Under the pieces are notes generated by a model. It was not told the DNA's origin and did not search any database. It worked only from the letters and a program-made list of their open reading frames with translations. A stretch of 6,279 nucleotides of DNA from Bacteroidota bacterium (lineage in GTDB: Bacteria; Bacteroidota; Rhodothermia; Rhodothermales; Bin80). The position numbers and the translations under genes were made by a program. How positions within the stretch are numbered: the stretch's first letter is position 1; the number at the start of each line of letters is the position of its first letter. The DNA lies in contig JAPPBZ010000058.1 of NCBI GenBank assembly GCA_026702635.1, forward strand, positions 1-6,279. The letters are read 5' to 3'. This document shows, piece after piece, positions 1 through 6,279 of this stretch.

Positions 1-33
1 ATTACGAATGTATGCCGTGTTTAGGTATCGCAT
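1..33 (-). CDS. cas1: Cas1 integrase, N-terminal 11 codons only (runs off left edge)
   Basis: An ATG at 33-31 opens a frame reading MRYLNTAYIRN that stays open to the window edge. This resembles the usual Cas1 start, in which a short basic or hydrophobic start leads into LNTLYV or LNTAYI before the first beta strand. Cas1 is the metal-dependent integrase that, with Cas2, inserts new spacers into the array. The start lies inside the end of cas4, overlapping it by 13 bp in another frame (-1 relative to cas4), and cas1 is the expected next gene after cas4 in this subtype. No good Shine-Dalgarno sequence precedes it, so translational coupling to cas4 is likely. The frame is open for 18 codons upstream of the ATG, back to a TGA at 90-88, with no other ATG or GTG in that stretch. 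The call rests on 11 residues and gene order, so it is probable rather than proven. Confidence 0.72.
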   Translation of the reverse strand, partial: MRYLNTAYIRN

Positions 34-638
34 GCAAATACAAATTCTGTCATGTACTTTTCCACCTTGTGTGGTGAACTTGTCAGTTCAGGCAAACAAT
101 GCTGGAGAAACTGGCACTGCCCACATCTTTCATCATTTGGTGCTCCAGGAAGCTCTCCTGTCAGAATTTGACTTCGTATCTCCATAACGATGTCTCCAAC
201 TTCCTCCTTAAGCTTGGGTGTGAGATCAACTTTGATACGGCGCCTTGGTCCAGTATACCAGATATAACCGTACGAAATCTCAACGGCAAACATCTCTTCA
301 AGGCACAAAGCTTGTGCACACAATTGTAGATCTGCACTCGTTCCATGACGGGTGCCAGACTTGTACTCAACGGGACAAATAACTCCGTTTGATATTTCAA
401 TCGCATCGGCACGACCAGATAAACCCAATTTTTCGGACCAAAGCGGTATGGATCGAAGGATTTGCCTCCCCCGCTCCTGTCGATGTTGACCACTGTCTAC
501 TCTGCGATGTGCCCGTTTCCCGCGTACAGTGTGAGTATTGTCACTCCACATACCGTCGCAGTATATCAGGGCGCATTGTCTAGAACAATAGACAAAATGC
601 TCAATGGCCGAAATGAGGACAACAGGTTCAACGCTCAC
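21..638 (-). CDS. cas4: Cas4 exonuclease with iron-sulfur cluster motif, spacer acquisition
   Basis: Cas4 is a RecB-family nuclease that trims and orients prespacers, selecting for the PAM, before Cas1-Cas2 integrates them. The 205-residue protein has the expected order: C18 in the FVYC segment, H44 in GKRAH, D78 in GRAD, the E91-Y92-K93 catalytic strand, the helix LQLCAQALCLEEM (residues 104-116), and the C-terminal cluster C172, C175, C181. C18 plus the last three cysteines would bind the 4Fe-4S cluster. The active-site residues H44, D78, E91 and K93 are all present. The helix has Q105 and Q109, but the tyrosine of the classical QxxxY motif is not obvious. The start is a GTG at 638-636 overlapping the csb3 stop as GTGA, backed by GGGAG 9 bases upstream. 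I-G loci commonly carry Cas4 fused to Cas1; here cas4 ends in its own TAA after a tail of about 24 residues beyond C181, and cas1 begins inside it. Confidence 0.93.
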   Translation of the reverse strand: MSVEPVVLISAIEHFVYCSRQCALIYCDGMWSDNTHTVRGKRAHRRVDSGQHRQERGRQILRSIPLWSEKLGLSGRADAIEISNGVICPVEYKSGTRHGTSADLQLCAQALCLEEMFAVEISYGYIWYTGPRRRIKVDLTPKLKEEVGDIVMEIRSQILTGELPGAPNDERCGQCQFLQHCLPELTSSPHKVEKYMTEFVFACDT

Positions 639-1537
639 AATCGCTCACTCCCAAACGCCCTTGTGGTATCTGCTGTGGCCGTTGGACTAAACTTAACACT
701 ATTCCAGCCTGCATGAACCCCCAACCTCTCCCATGTGGATTTGCATGCCGGATTCCATATATCCATAAGAGCATCTATGCCAGCGAAGTTTAAGGGTTGA
801 CTCCAAGCTGGCCAATGAAAACGAAGGAAATTCTGTCTAGGTGAACTCGACCGCCATCCCCGTTGTCGTTTTCCGGTATTTACCGCACGATCCAACCTCT
901 GATCAATTCCATTTCCCCGAACGGAAAACATGGACAGACCAAAGAAGGCAAGCGTTTCTACAATCGGATCGGTCAATTTATCGGTGTCATCGGACAATGA
1001 CCCAAGTCTGGTTTGATCAAATCCCAAGCCATTCCTCTTAACTCGAGTGGCGTAGCCCATAAGTGAGTCTAGTACTCGAACTTCCGAAATATCCAATTCT
1101 TCCTGTAGAGATATTAACCTATCGTGTAGCGTTACTCCTTTTGGCACAGGTGGATCAAATGGCGCGTGCTCAACATTACCATTCTTGTCAACACATAGAT
1201 CGGTCATTGTAGACGATAGTGTCCACGATTGAGGGTGCGTGCGAGCCAATTGAACCCTCCGTCTGAATACGTTTATCGAAACATTTCTCTTCATTTGCTG
1301 AGTGTCTTTCGTCCAATTCCTAGCTATGGGTAGGTCGTCCAGTACTGCTTTGTGTGGCCATGACTCAACAAGAGCATCAACTGGATCAATTTTGTCCGAT
1401 GAAAGCACTGCCGTTATTTTTTCTCCGCGTGTCCACCGGAGACAAATCCTATGATCCAGTACAGTAGCCCCAACTGCTGCGAGCCAGGCATTAATCCATT
1501 TAGCAGGTAATCCTGGGCAAGTAATTTCTTGAAACAT
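635..1537 (-). CDS. csb3: Csb3/Cas8-like subtype I-G (I-U) protein, putative large-subunit equivalent
   Basis: This 300-residue protein has no catalytic motif I can recognise. Its place between cas3 and cas4 is where some I-G/I-U loci carry a subtype-specific protein named Csb3 or a short Cas8-type protein, whereas others have the larger Csx17. Features consistent with that family are an N-terminal segment PGLPAKWINAWLAAVGATV (residues 8-26), the stretch GLGFD..RLGSL (170-181), a DP..ETLAFFGL segment (190-201) followed by FSVRGNG (204-210), and RGW...FHWPAWSQPLN (226-250) with GIDALMDIW (253-261). Basic patches (RRR at 92-94, KR at 167-168 and 223-224) would suit nucleic-acid contact. By analogy with Cas8 it may recognise the PAM and recruit Cas3; this is inferred from position. 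The ATG lies 2 bases after the cas3 stop (TAATAATG) with no Shine-Dalgarno sequence, implying coupled translation; the end overlaps cas4. The family call is moderate and the exact name (Csb3 or Cas8g-type) is uncertain. Confidence 0.6.
   Translation of the reverse strand: MFQEITCPGLPAKWINAWLAAVGATVLDHRICLRWTRGEKITAVLSSDKIDPVDALVESWPHKAVLDDLPIARNWTKDTQQMKRNVSINVFRRRVQLARTHPQSWTLSSTMTDLCVDKNGNVEHAPFDPPVPKGVTLHDRLISLQEELDISEVRVLDSLMGYATRVKRNGLGFDQTRLGSLSDDTDKLTDPIVETLAFFGLSMFSVRGNGIDQRLDRAVNTGKRQRGWRSSSPRQNFLRFHWPAWSQPLNFAGIDALMDIWNPACKSTWERLGVHAGWNSVKFSPTATADTTRAFGSERL
648..652 (-). promoter_or_regulatory. Ribosome binding site for cas4 (GGGAG)
   Basis: On the minus strand GGGAG lies 9 bases before the GTG start of cas4, inside the 3' end of csb3. 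It is the only clear Shine-Dalgarno sequence among the five gene junctions and supports the GTG at 638-636 as the cas4 start. It suggests that cas4 can initiate partly independently of the upstream gene. Confidence 0.6.
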
Positions 1538-1539
1538 TA

Positions 1540-4350
1540 TTAATTTTCGTCAGGAGATATATTGACTCCTGCAGACACTGCGTGATCTGATCGCCGCAAG
1601 ATCGCTTCAAGTAAGGCCAGTCCCCACGGCCCGAAATATTCATTTAGTTTACGGAAACGCGTCGGTTGTTCCCAGTCAATAATTCCATGATCAGCAGAAG
1701 CACTCACAGATTCATCAAAAATGCGACCGTTCACCGTGAGTGAAGCATCGTCGGTTACTGGTCCAATAAGTGGTCTAGCCTTTCCATGATGGCTGATTAC
1801 CAGATGTATTAGAAGATCTCTTGAAATTGAATCGCCCCAGCCTGAATTCTTGTTGAGCCAAGCACGAACTAGGCGAGCTGACAAAGCTTCATGGCGGCCA
1901 CCTTTCGGCCATCCAGCAATATTTCGCCTTTCCTGCCATCGATGCTGCAGTGTATCTGACTTGGCCAATAGCACATCACCGAATTTCCAACTTGGGTTGA
2001 GCCATCGTTGAAACCGCTGATCAGCCTTGCCTATATCGTGCAGCCGACCAGCCCACTCGATGACTTCAGCTAAGTCAGTTCTCACTCCTATACGGGCACA
2101 GATACGCTTCGCGAAATCCCCCACGGCCTCATTATGCGGAGCGAGTTCTGTCGCGGTGGAAGTAAGAGATCTTTCATCAAGATCATCAATTGGAATATCC
2201 GATTTCGGCTCCATTACGGGAAGACGAGGCACCTCCCCATGGGGCTTGATTACCTGACTATTCAGCGACTCAACAAACGAGATCCATTCTTTAGGATCCC
2301 AGTTCGGTGGAGAAGTTTGTCCGATGACTGAACAAATCTCACGAACCGCATTGATTTGCTCCTCTGGATCAATTTCTGTATCGTCGTCAGCAAATTGATT
2401 TAGCATGATTTCCAAGAGCTCTTGCGTTTGGGCGGCCGGAATGCCACAAATGCGCTCAATAGCCTTGCCATCAAGTGGTAATCCGCAATCTATCAGTGAC
2501 ATATCCCTGACCGTCTTGGTGGCTTCTGGGTTCCAGCCGAATTCGTCCATCAATCCGCGGTCCGTAGGCAATACAATCTGATCTCCGGGCCTGAGACGAG
2601 ATGCTCTCTCAACAGTAATGCGGTCAAATCCCAACCTAATGACGCTACCATCTTCCATGTCATTTTTCAACACCTCCCGAACGTCACCGATAGGAACGTC
2701 TATTGACTCTTGATCTGAGGCGCGTGGCCACAGACGTGTGTTTTTCTGAGGTATATGAGCTCGCCAAATTATTGACACGAGCTTCTGAGATCCTCTGATG
2801 CCACTGAAATACGGTTCAACTGGGGCTTCTCCCTGAGGAGGAGGAGAAGTCTTAACCCATTCCCAGAGAATTTCAGGTAATAACTCGGGAGCTCTACCCG
2901 GATCATCTCCTGGATAGCCCAAGATGTCCTCTACATATCTTGGACATAAATTCACTTCCTCTGAAGTATTCACAAAATCCAGTAGTCTTTTGAGTAAATC
3001 CTTTGGCTCTTTACCATACACAGGCCAGATATCTTCTGCAGGCTTGCGCGCACCGGATGGCATGTGCACGTACACAGCAGTCGCATGTTTAAATCTTCCG
3101 AATCTGTTTAACCGGCCCAGTCGTTGTGTTAGCGCCCGAACTCCACATTGTTCTGTTACAAGATATTCCGTATCAATATCTGCACCAACTTCCAACGTCT
3201 GTGTTGCGACGACGATACAATGGTGCTCACGTCCACCTTGTATATCACTTGATTCTATCATCCCATTCGCGGGATGAAGAATACGTTGCCGTATCTGCTC
3301 TGCTTCCTGCTCGCGCACCCGTCCAGTTAATAGTAATACCTCATCATGTCTCATCCGCTTCTTAAGGCGGGAAAATACCTTCCGTGCAGCTTTTGGGGTA
3401 TTGACAAAAACGACGCAGGTCGTTGGAGCTGGTGCATTTCTTAATTTTTCAATGGCAACATCCGCTAAGCAATTCTCGTTTTTCTTCGCTTTCACCTGAA
3501 GCTCAAGTAGCTTAACCGCATCCAAGCGTTTTCGAATCACCGTGTGCTTTGTGTCCTCGTCTTCAAGGGTAAATCGATTCTCACTGAACGGTTCTCCAGT
3601 AGCTGTCAATTGAACTAGCGTTGGCCTCGAACGAATTTTATTTGGAATGATATCGATGCCGGACAAACATTGGGCAATTGCAGAACAGAGGGCACTTACA
3701 TGAGGTGTCAAATGGGCCTCATCCAGCAAGACGAGACTGTCGGTTCCTGCCATTGCAGCGTCAATTGATCTCATTCCTTGGCTTGATCCATAACCACGAA
3801 ACAACAACCGAGAACCGTACATGGGTAACGTACTAAGAATTATTGCTGGTTGAGAAGGAATATCAGGCCGACTGGATGAAATTCCTCCACGTAGTCGAAT
3901 AACCTGAAGTGGTTCCGCTTCGGAATACCCGGCGATTGATCTCAATCGCTCCCCGACAACAGAGAGTACTGTTTGGTCTCTGTCTGTGAACTTGTACTCT
4001 GAAGTCTCTGGGTCATTGAGCACTTTCCTGATCTTCAACGCATGCTCGTATGTGGAATCCACAAGCAGCCGTCTATTCACCACCCACCAGATACGTGTAG
4101 GCGCAATTCGCTCAATCGGAGTGAAGTCAGCCTGCATTGCTAACCACCACACCGCAATATCAAGGCATGCGGTCTTCCCAAGCCCGGTTGGTACACCAAT
4201 TTCTTTATACCACTTCCCTGTTGATGCGATGTGGTCGGCCAACCGGGACTGCCACGGGAACGGCTCCCTCTGATTGATTGCCTTGTAGAACTCTCTGAAG
4301 GTGGGCATACCAGAGGGTAGATACGTATCGTTCGAGGTTAGAAGATTCAT
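1540..4350 (-). CDS. cas3: Cas3 helicase-nuclease, subtype I-G form with C-terminal HD domain
   Basis: Cas3 is the interference effector: an ATP-driven 3'-5' translocase that unwinds DNA marked by the crRNA complex and cuts it with its HD nuclease. The 936-residue protein shows a Q-like motif FPWQ (31-34), Walker A PTGLGKT (54-60; K59), WVVNRRLLVD (89-98), the DEAH box (210-213), motif III TAT (249-251), a second RecA domain from about VVFVNT (313-318), motif V TQTLEVGADID (383-393) and motif VI QRLGRLNRFGR (409-419). The HD domain is at the C-terminus: H739, H771-D772 with K775, H820, H849, H854-H855-G856, and a late SDHAVS motif (921-926) matching the conserved distal aspartate region. All metal-ligand candidates look intact. 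In most type I systems the HD domain comes first; helicase-HD order is typical of I-G. Residues about 480-735 link the two and include an acidic stretch (655-664). It starts 9 bp after csb2 with only a distant AAGGG. M15 is an alternative start before the conserved part. Confidence 0.97.
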   Translation of the reverse strand: MNLLTSNDTYLPSGMPTFREFYKAINQREPFPWQSRLADHIASTGKWYKEIGVPTGLGKTACLDIAVWWLAMQADFTPIERIAPTRIWWVVNRRLLVDSTYEHALKIRKVLNDPETSEYKFTDRDQTVLSVVGERLRSIAGYSEAEPLQVIRLRGGISSSRPDIPSQPAIILSTLPMYGSRLLFRGYGSSQGMRSIDAAMAGTDSLVLLDEAHLTPHVSALCSAIAQCLSGIDIIPNKIRSRPTLVQLTATGEPFSENRFTLEDEDTKHTVIRKRLDAVKLLELQVKAKKNENCLADVAIEKLRNAPAPTTCVVFVNTPKAARKVFSRLKKRMRHDEVLLLTGRVREQEAEQIRQRILHPANGMIESSDIQGGREHHCIVVATQTLEVGADIDTEYLVTEQCGVRALTQRLGRLNRFGRFKHATAVYVHMPSGARKPAEDIWPVYGKEPKDLLKRLLDFVNTSEEVNLCPRYVEDILGYPGDDPGRAPELLPEILWEWVKTSPPPQGEAPVEPYFSGIRGSQKLVSIIWRAHIPQKNTRLWPRASDQESIDVPIGDVREVLKNDMEDGSVIRLGFDRITVERASRLRPGDQIVLPTDRGLMDEFGWNPEATKTVRDMSLIDCGLPLDGKAIERICGIPAAQTQELLEIMLNQFADDDTEIDPEEQINAVREICSVIGQTSPPNWDPKEWISFVESLNSQVIKPHGEVPRLPVMEPKSDIPIDDLDERSLTSTATELAPHNEAVGDFAKRICARIGVRTDLAEVIEWAGRLHDIGKADQRFQRWLNPSWKFGDVLLAKSDTLQHRWQERRNIAGWPKGGRHEALSARLVRAWLNKNSGWGDSISRDLLIHLVISHHGKARPLIGPVTDDASLTVNGRIFDESVSASADHGIIDWEQPTRFRKLNEYFGPWGLALLEAILRRSDHAVSAGVNISPDEN

Positions 4351-4359
4351 AAGTTGAGT

Positions 4360-5802
4360 TCAACCCTTGCTCAGTGGGATACAGAGACCAAATCCACGCT
4401 GCCGACCGGATCCAATAACGATCGGCCCAGAAATCGGATGAGCAAATCGTATCCAAATATGTGAATATGGCAGTACAGGTCTATTCGGCCGATTCACTTC
4501 AACAGGGGCTAGATCAACTGCACCTGTAACCAGAGGCGCACGTGAGGATCGAAAATCAATTGGTTCAGGTAATCCTGCGTGACGGCACCATCTGGAAACC
4601 TCATTCAAGTCAACGGTTTGGTATCGCTCGTGAATCGCGGGGAATGCTGTAACCCATTCCTGAGATGGACCACACCATCTTCGCGAGTTGGCGGCCAAGG
4701 GGCGATCTCCATCTCTGTGGGGCTCTATGTGAGGTTCAACCGACACGTTGATGGCTTTTCCCGTTAACTGCCTTACGGCAAATGCAGCGTCACGAGAACG
4801 GGCACAGTCCATTGGGCTACTTTTCGGGGGCATCCACAACGCCATACCATGAATTCGTCCTCTTGACCTCGGATAACCTACATCGGAAAGAGCCATATAT
4901 CGTGCTGTCTCATAACCCTTACCATGAAATCCATGGCCATGTAGGACTTGGGGAGGTTCACCAAAGAGTTGCTGGTACTGGCTAAGGACAGATTGTTTGA
5001 ATAAGTGTGTAATTACAGAAATTCTACGACCCGAGATGGCCGGGCTAAGTCGCAACCATGCAACAACTTTTCCCTGATCAGTTGATTCGATAGGTGTGGG
5101 AGAGCGGTAGCGAACTTCTTGGCCAAGCGCAGGGAACTGAGATCGGCTAATTGAAGGGCCGTGTTCCTTCCACTGATCATAAATTCTATCCAGAATTTCT
5201 AAGTCACCAGACTTTGCAATGTTGATAAAGACATCCCCCCTATCATCGGGAACAAAAGCATTCGTTTTGTCCTCAATTGAATACGCATCACCTGAGACTT
5301 GCACTCTGACCGGCGAGTCGGAGGTGCCAAGATATCCTATTCGGGCGGCGCGTCGCCTCAGTGCGATAAAAGTTGAAGTGTCTGGAATCCCAACTGCCCA
5401 ATGGTACACGATACTAGGATTCCGTGGCGAAACTCGTACACCCGGTCGAACGAGTGTACTCGTACGGCTAATATACTCTTGCTGAAACGACAGTCCATTT
5501 TTCCCTTTCGCCAAACCCGTTTTGCCGTGCTGCACAACATATCTCGGAAGTAAAGCTCGATGCAGACGGATTGGTAGTGATTCGGCATAGATAGTTGGCG
5601 GGGGCAGTTGTTCAAACCAATCCAGCTCTGAACCATCTGTTGCCCAACAATTTTCACGTGTGCCGTCTGCGGCGACTAAGGCAGCAAAGAGACGCATTGG
5701 GGAAGGCGGCCATTCTCCCATTGATAATTGGCCTGTGTTAGCCGTCCCATTCGGATCTCCGCGAAAGGTCGCATGCAACAACTCCACCGATATCGCCAGC
5801 AT
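4360..5802 (-). CDS. csb2: Csb2 (GSU0054 family), Cas5-Cas6 type fusion, subtype I-G
   Basis: Csb2 is a signature protein of subtype I-G, interpreted as a Cas5-like RAMP domain joined to a Cas6-like crRNA endonuclease. It would process pre-crRNA and occupy the 5'-handle end of the effector complex. The 480-residue protein has the family's N-terminal segment GEWPPSPMRLFAALVAA (29-45), then WFEQLPPPTI (62-71). The C-terminal half has HGHGFHGKG (288-296), RIHGMALWMP (316-325), WVTAFP (383-388) and a glycine-rich RAMP loop GPIVIGSGRQRGFGL (459-473) at the very end. H288, H290 and H293 are possible catalytic residues for RNA cleavage; this is inference. The start ATG shares one base with the csb1 stop (TAATG) and has no Shine-Dalgarno sequence, so it is probably translated by coupling to csb1. 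The length fits the family and no frameshift is seen. Confidence 0.93.
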   Translation of the reverse strand: MLAISVELLHATFRGDPNGTANTGQLSMGEWPPSPMRLFAALVAADGTRENCWATDGSELDWFEQLPPPTIYAESLPIRLHRALLPRYVVQHGKTGLAKGKNGLSFQQEYISRTSTLVRPGVRVSPRNPSIVYHWAVGIPDTSTFIALRRRAARIGYLGTSDSPVRVQVSGDAYSIEDKTNAFVPDDRGDVFINIAKSGDLEILDRIYDQWKEHGPSISRSQFPALGQEVRYRSPTPIESTDQGKVVAWLRLSPAISGRRISVITHLFKQSVLSQYQQLFGEPPQVLHGHGFHGKGYETARYMALSDVGYPRSRGRIHGMALWMPPKSSPMDCARSRDAAFAVRQLTGKAINVSVEPHIEPHRDGDRPLAANSRRWCGPSQEWVTAFPAIHERYQTVDLNEVSRWCRHAGLPEPIDFRSSRAPLVTGAVDLAPVEVNRPNRPVLPYSHIWIRFAHPISGPIVIGSGRQRGFGLCIPLSKG

Positions 5803-6279
5803 TAATCGGTGAAATCAGGCCATGTGGCGTGAATAGCCCTCGTCAGATTTTCCTTCGGGGTAAGCACCGTTGGGGGATTGTTCCAACCGTTAAGTCCTAC
5901 GCCAACAGACAAAGCACAATTCCTCGCAGATTGGACCAAACCAAGCGTATTTTCGACACTCCCTAAACCAATCTGAGAATCGGAATCACCTCCAAGCCAA
6001 ATTATCTTTGTTTCCTGGGGAATTAGATCAGCACCCGAGCGCAACGAGAACCCGCGACCAAAGGCAAGTTGGTGAGCATGCAGGCCAAGAGTTACCAATA
6101 GGGCGCGACAAGCTGCATTTTTCTCAGACCGAAATTGATCGTCGATACGAACTCTACGCAGTTGAGCGAATGAGACGGTAGCTCGCTGCGAGATACGTGC
6201 AAACGAAATGGCTGCTAAACTTGCGTCGTTCCCCGTGAACGGGACTTGACCATGCCCCATTTCAGAAAGTTTCTTAGTC
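5802..6279 (-). CDS. csb1: Csb1 (GSU0053 family, Cas7-type backbone subunit), C-terminal part only
   Basis: Csb1 is the I-G member of the Cas7 RAMP group, which forms the helical backbone binding the crRNA spacer in the cytoplasmic effector complex. Only the last 158 or so codons are here, and the frame is open to the right edge (…TKKLSEMGHGQVPF…). The methionine at 6260-6258 is therefore internal and not a start. Family-like features are SEMGHGQVPFTG just inside the edge, AAISFARISQRATVSFAQLRRVR in the next stretch (an ordered helix with SFAQLRR), LGLHAHQLAFGRGFSLRSGADLIP near the middle (key residues G, LRS, DLIP), and a C-terminal end WPDFTD. It is the first of the visible genes, so the operon promoter should lie upstream, beyond the window. 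Its TAA overlaps the csb2 ATG by one base. The call depends on the conserved LRS.aDLiP block and on csb2 following directly, as in other I-G loci. Confidence 0.88.
   Translation of the reverse strand, partial: TKKLSEMGHGQVPFTGNDASLAAISFARISQRATVSFAQLRRVRIDDQFRSEKNAACRALLVTLGLHAHQLAFGRGFSLRSGADLIPQETKIIWLGGDSDSQIGLGSVENTLGLVQSARNCALSVGVGLNGWNNPPTVLTPKENLTRAIHATWPDFTD

Larger units (their letters stand above)
1..6279 (-). other. Subtype I-G (I-U) cas operon, both ends outside the window
   Basis: Six co-directional genes run csb1-csb2-cas3-csb3-cas4-cas1 with no intergenic space beyond 9 bp. Junctions are TAATG (5804-5800), 9 bp (4351-4359), TAATAATG (1542-1535), GTGA (638-635) and a 13 bp overlap (21-33). 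No promoter, terminator or repeat array fits between them, so a single transcript entering from the right is expected. Effector genes come first and adaptation genes last. A csx17 gene is not present between csb1 and cas4, which marks this as the variant with a short subtype protein instead. Cas2 and the array are not in view. Confidence 0.9.

Noticed and set aside
161..493. A 110-codon minus-strand frame inside cas4
   Set aside because: It is same-strand but out of frame with cas4, whose frame carries all the Cas4 catalytic and cysteine motifs. The alternative frame has no recognisable content.
2924..3277. A 117-codon plus-strand open frame opposite cas3
   Set aside because: It lies antisense within the Cas3 helicase-to-linker region, has no recognisable motif, and the minus-strand frame contains intact conserved helicase motifs. 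It is a shadow of cas3.
3986..4273. A 95-codon plus-strand open frame opposite the start of cas3
   Set aside because: It is antisense to the Walker A region of cas3, serine- and histidine-rich in the way reverse-strand shadows often are, and has no plausible ribosome site or family resemblance.
4353..4364. Short inverted repeat GTTGA-GT-TCAAC at the csb2-cas3 junction
   Set aside because: A 5-base stem with a 2-base centre is too short to form a terminator or a convincing operator, lacks a T-run, and is likely chance.
4205..4456. An 83-codon minus-strand frame spanning the csb2-cas3 junction
   Set aside because: It overlaps the conserved C-terminus of Csb2 and the N-terminus of Cas3 in a third frame; both real genes are well supported there.
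6258..6260. ATG that could be read as the start of a 152-residue protein
   Set aside because: The frame continues open upstream to the window edge and the residues before it (LSE) join naturally to the MGHGQVPF block of Csb1, so this methionine is internal.
1..6279. CRISPR repeat-spacer array or leader
   Set aside because: No direct repeat of about 28-37 bases at regular spacing was seen by eye anywhere in the window, and coding sequence fills it completely.

Overview
The window is the interior of a bacterial CRISPR-cas operon of subtype I-G (formerly I-U), lying entirely on the minus strand. Read in the direction of transcription (right to left) it holds the 3' part of csb1/cas7, a complete csb2 (Cas5-Cas6-type fusion), a complete cas3 with the helicase first and the HD nuclease last, a complete Csb3/Cas8-like subtype gene, a complete cas4, and the first 11 codons of cas1. 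The subtype call rests on csb1 plus csb2, which are I-G signature genes, and on the helicase-HD order of Cas3.

Layout: csb1 (5802-6279, 5' end outside the window), csb2 (4360-5802), cas3 (1540-4350), csb3/cas8-like (635-1537), cas4 (21-638), cas1 (1-33, continues past the left edge). The genes overlap or are separated by at most 9 bases: TAATG (csb1/csb2), 9 bp (csb2/cas3), TAATAATG (cas3/csb3), GTGA (csb3/cas4) and a 13 bp overlap (cas4/cas1). Only cas4 has a clear Shine-Dalgarno sequence, so the rest are probably made by translational coupling. There is no room for a promoter or terminator between genes and no gene-free stretch over 300 bases. The operon promoter should lie beyond the right edge. 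The rest of cas1, and probably cas2 and the repeat-spacer array, should lie beyond the left edge.

How the parts would work together: Cas4 with Cas1 (and presumably Cas2) would capture and trim new spacers. Csb2 would process the pre-crRNA and cap the 5'-handle end. Csb1 would form the backbone along the crRNA. The Csb3/Cas8-like protein would take the place of the large subunit Csx17 found in other I-G loci. Cas3 would be recruited to unwind and degrade the target. All complete genes have intact key motifs, so the system looks functional as far as it can be seen.

The organism is a bacterium of moderate GC content (roughly half G+C by eye) that uses at least one GTG start. The sequence does not allow a reliable taxonomic call. 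The most interesting points are the separation of cas4 and cas1 into two overlapping frames, where I-G loci commonly carry a Cas4-Cas1 fusion, and the small, poorly characterised subunit between cas3 and cas4. Neither makes this a new system: it is a variant of a known CRISPR subtype.
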